A stretch of DNA of 7,259 bases from Acholeplasmatales bacterium (GTDB taxonomy: Bacteria > Bacillota_I > Bacilli_A > Acholeplasmatales > Anaeroplasmataceae), in the NCBI GenBank assembly GCA_900770055.1, contig CAAGJD010000147.1, positions 1-7,259 of the forward strand. Reading direction: 5' to 3'. This document shows positions 5,275-7,259 of this stretch, piece by piece. Made by a program: the position numbers and the translations under genes. The notes beneath the pieces are model-generated. The model was given only the letters and a program-made list of their open reading frames with translations, had not been told where the DNA came from and searched no databases. Positions within the stretch are counted from its first letter, which is position 1, and each line of letters opens with the position of its first letter.

Positions 5275-6312
5275 TTATTCATGATTTTCTTTACTATCCT
5301 TAAACATTTCTTCAAAGCCTTTGAAACTTTCCTCAAAATGTTTATTTGCTTCTTCTTGATTTTCAACTAAATGATACTTATGATGACCATTTTCATCTTC
5401 ATATCTTTCAAATAATGCTTCACATTTATCATCCTTTATTGAAATATAATGCTTATCATCTTTAACTATTTCTTCAATTTTTATTGTTAAATCATTTATT
5501 CTAACCTTAATTTTAGTTTGATCGTCTTCAGTTTCATTTGAAATTGAATAAGAAACTATAACTTCATCATTTTCTACAACCTTATATGTGAATTTTTCTT
5601 CTTTTTCATCTTCTTCTATTTCACATTCATTGATAATAGAAATATATGAATTTTCTCCAGTATGAATTATAAGCTTTGTTTTTACTTCTGATTCATCATC
5701 CTCAATCTCTGATTTAGATTCGAAATCAAATGTGTATTCAAGTCCATTATAAACTACTATACCAAAATAGCTAACCTCAGTTTCAACTTCATCTTCTTCT
5801 GTTTCAACCTTTTCAGTTACATCATTATAATATAGCTTAAATGTTTGAGTTGTACCATCGAAATTATTAAAGCTTATAATATTAAGATTTAAATAATCCT
5901 CTTTGTCAGATTCAATACTAATAAAGCTAAAATTAGCATCGTTTGCTAAAATTAAATCTGCCTGTTCAATAATATCTGGTAAATAGTCAGCAGTAGGATT
6001 TTCAGTTGGTTCAGTTGGTACTTGTGGAGTTTCCTCAGTTGGTACTTGTGGAGTTTCCTCAGTTGGTGCTTCAGTCACCTCTGTTGTAGGTGTAGGGGTT
6101 TCTTCTACAACAGAGGATTCTTCTTCATTAGTGACAAGTAAATCTTCTTCAGTATTAATAATAGATAATGCAGTTGTTGCTGAATATGCAAGCTTTCTAT
6201 TTGTTGCAGCAACAAATTTTGTTTCTTGAGCTTCACTTGATGAGCATGATCCTAATATAAAAATTGCTATTAAAGTAAATACTCCTATAAATAATCTTTT
6301 AATTTTTTTCAT
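5275..6312 (-). CDS. Acidic lipoprotein with Pro/Thr-rich linker, function unknown
   Basis: The 345-residue product has a lipoprotein signal peptide: basic MKKIKR, a hydrophobic core (7-20) and a lipobox LGSC with C23 as the lipidated residue. It should be anchored to the outer face of the membrane. Residues ~63-109 form a Glu/Pro/Thr-rich linker with a tandem repeat (EETPQVPT twice), suited to spanning the wall. The rest (~110-330) is very acidic, predicted beta-rich, and has alternating strands such as FKLYYND, YFGIVVYNGLEYTFDFESKSE and TKIKVRINDLTIKIEE. It ends in a charged helix. I know no named family for it. The outer domain resembles that of the next gene upstream, which suggests duplication. 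AAGGAGG lies 8 bases before the ATG, and the gene follows its paralogue by 60 bases, probably in one operon. Confidence 0.85.
   Translation of the reverse strand: MKKIKRLFIGVFTLIAIFILGSCSSSEAQETKFVAATNRKLAYSATTALSIINTEEDLLVTNEEESSVVEETPTPTTEVTEAPTEETPQVPTEETPQVPTEPTENPTADYLPDIIEQADLILANDANFSFISIESDKEDYLNLNIISFNNFDGTTQTFKLYYNDVTEKVETEEDEVETEVSYFGIVVYNGLEYTFDFESKSEIEDDESEVKTKLIIHTGENSYISIINECEIEEDEKEEKFTYKVVENDEVIVSYSISNETEDDQTKIKVRINDLTIKIEEIVKDDKHYISIKDDKCEALFERYEDENGHHKYHLVENQEEANKHFEESFKGFEEMFKDSKENHE
6011..6058. repeat. 24-bp tandem direct repeat inside the lipoprotein gene
   Basis: Two identical 24-base units (6011-6034 and 6035-6058) are flanked by partial copies on both sides. The unit is a multiple of three and encodes an eight-residue Pro/Thr/Glu linker unit, so copy-number change would alter linker length without a frameshift. 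Confidence 0.9.
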
Positions 6313-6372
6313 ATGTGTTTCCTCCTTGTTTCACCTAATAAGCGATTAAGGATTGGAAATTATTGGTGGTTT

Positions 6373-7247
6373 TTATTTTTTATTGTAATTTTTTTTGCCA
6401 TCTTTATCAATTTCTAAAGAAAAATCTAGTTTACCATCTCCATGATTACATTCGAATGTCCAGTTTTTTTCATCTAATACCTTAATATCATATTCATATT
6501 CTTTATCATTCGATTTAACCATAAAAGTAATATTATCTTCTTCTATTTCTAATTTATATTCTTGTTTTTCTTTATTCTTTAATTTTATTAAAAATCTATA
6601 TGAATATTCATCATTTTCATATTCCTCTTCAACTAAATAATATTCATCATCTGATAAATAAATTTTAGTAGTAAGTTCTAATTCATCTGTTTCTTTTTCT
6701 TCCTTGCCTTCTATCTTATAGTAAGCTCCGTTTATTTCAATTTCACCTTTAAATTCACTTTCATCATCTTCTTTATTTATATAATTTATATAAATCTTAT
6801 AATCATTATATCCAAGCATAAGCTGATAATTATCATAATAGCCTTGATAATCATTATAATTAAAGGTAATTTTTTCATTTAGCTTATAATATTTATTATA
6901 TATAACATCCTCAAATAGTTGATATTCTTTAACAATATCATTAAATGTATCATCATCATTTTTAGAACTATTTAACCTATTCTTATTATAATTAGTTAAA
7001 GAATTATAAGATAGAACTGTTTCATTTGAAATAATAGTTAATAAAGAGCTTACTTGAAAGTTTAACGTTTCTTCATTAACATTTAGTGTATTTTTTTTAT
7101 TATTAGGTTGATTGTTATTTGGAAATAAAATAATACACAATATAACTGCAGCTAATGCCATTAAGCTAGAAAGAGATACACCTAATCTAAAGATAAGCTT
7201 TGATTTAGGCTTAGGAGCAGGTTTATTAACTTTGTCTAATATCATAC
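6373..7247 (-). CDS. Membrane-anchored acidic protein, probably 5'-truncated; paralogue of the lipoprotein
   Basis: At least 290 residues are present, counted from the ATG at 7245. Only two native bases precede that ATG before adapter sequence starts, so no SD can be seen and the true start may lie farther upstream. The visible N-terminus (ILDKVNKPAPKPKSK) is short, basic and proline-rich. One TM segment follows (about 17-41), then an Asn/Ser-rich linker and an outer domain rich in Glu, Tyr, Asp and Lys. The order (cytoplasmic tail, one TM, outer domain) is seen in membrane-bound anti-sigma factors, and a missing N-terminal domain would fit that. This is only an inference. The outer domain aligns by eye with the lipoprotein downstream, for example INGAYYKIEGKEEKE with VYNGLEYTFDFESKSE. 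The gene stops 60 bases before the lipoprotein start. Confidence 0.78.
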
Positions 7248-7259
7248 AGATCGGAAGAG
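7248..7259 (+). other. Residual Illumina adapter at contig end
   Basis: The last twelve bases, AGATCGGAAGAG, are identical to the start of the widely used Illumina TruSeq read-through adapter. They are almost certainly not genomic. The native sequence therefore ends at about 7247, and anything read across this point is unreliable. Confidence 0.93.

Noticed and set aside
5093..5284. 63-codon plus-strand ORF across the IS end and terminator
   Set aside because: It runs through the tnpA promoter region, IS hairpins and a strong terminator, with no SD and no protein-like composition.
6011..6058. CRISPR-like repeat
   Set aside because: The repeats are directly adjacent with no spacers and are in frame inside a coding gene.

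Overview
This is a 7.3 kb fragment of a very AT-rich bacterial genome. The host is probably a low-GC Bacillota (Bacilli / Erysipelotrichales / RF39-like gut lineage). The basis is strong AGGAGG-type Shine-Dalgarno sites, near-consensus sigma-A promoters (TTGACA-17-TATAAT), an encoded-CCA tRNA-Leu, standard TGG tryptophan codons, TAA stops on all genes, and a lipobox secretion signal. The lineage is an inference from composition and gene style, not an identification.

Layout: (1) 1-720: the 3' end of a GGDEF-domain protein on + with an extra, possibly GAF-like C-terminal region, closed by a hairpin terminator. (2) 725-867: a tRNA-Leu(TAG) gene on - with its own consensus promoter, whose -35 box lies inside the last codons of the next gene. 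(3) 856-3475: a two-gene minus-strand operon of a small two-TM protein and a 672-residue polytopic membrane protein of the YfhO / 'PTPS-related' GT-C-like type. (4) 3476-3809: a divergent control region with two back-to-back promoters and two inverted repeats. (5) 3810-4457: a HAD-superfamily hydrolase on +. (6) about 4465-5200: an IS200/IS605-family insertion sequence with one HUH/Y1 transposase (tnpA, -) flanked by hairpin-rich ends. (7) 5211-5236: a bidirectional-looking terminator. (8) 5275-7247: two minus-strand genes for exported acidic proteins, one a lipoprotein and one with an N-terminal TM anchor. Their outer domains look paralogous. (9) 7248-7259: twelve bases identical to the start of the common Illumina adapter, so the native sequence ends there and the last gene is probably truncated.

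The surface-related content (membrane GT-C-like protein, lipoprotein, anchored paralogue) suggests cell-envelope functions, but no single pathway links the genes. The most interesting regulatory feature is in the IS. The SD of tnpA can be buried in a 9-bp stem whose other arm overlaps the apparent tnpA -10 box. Read-through RNA would then be translationally masked while RNA from the element's own promoter would not, a logic reminiscent of IS10 fold-back control. The other notable region is the run of hairpins between the HAD stop and the tnpA stop, ending in a plus-strand terminator whose T-tract overlaps the tnpA stop codon. I found no clear evidence for a wholly new system such as a defence island, CRISPR array or phage module.
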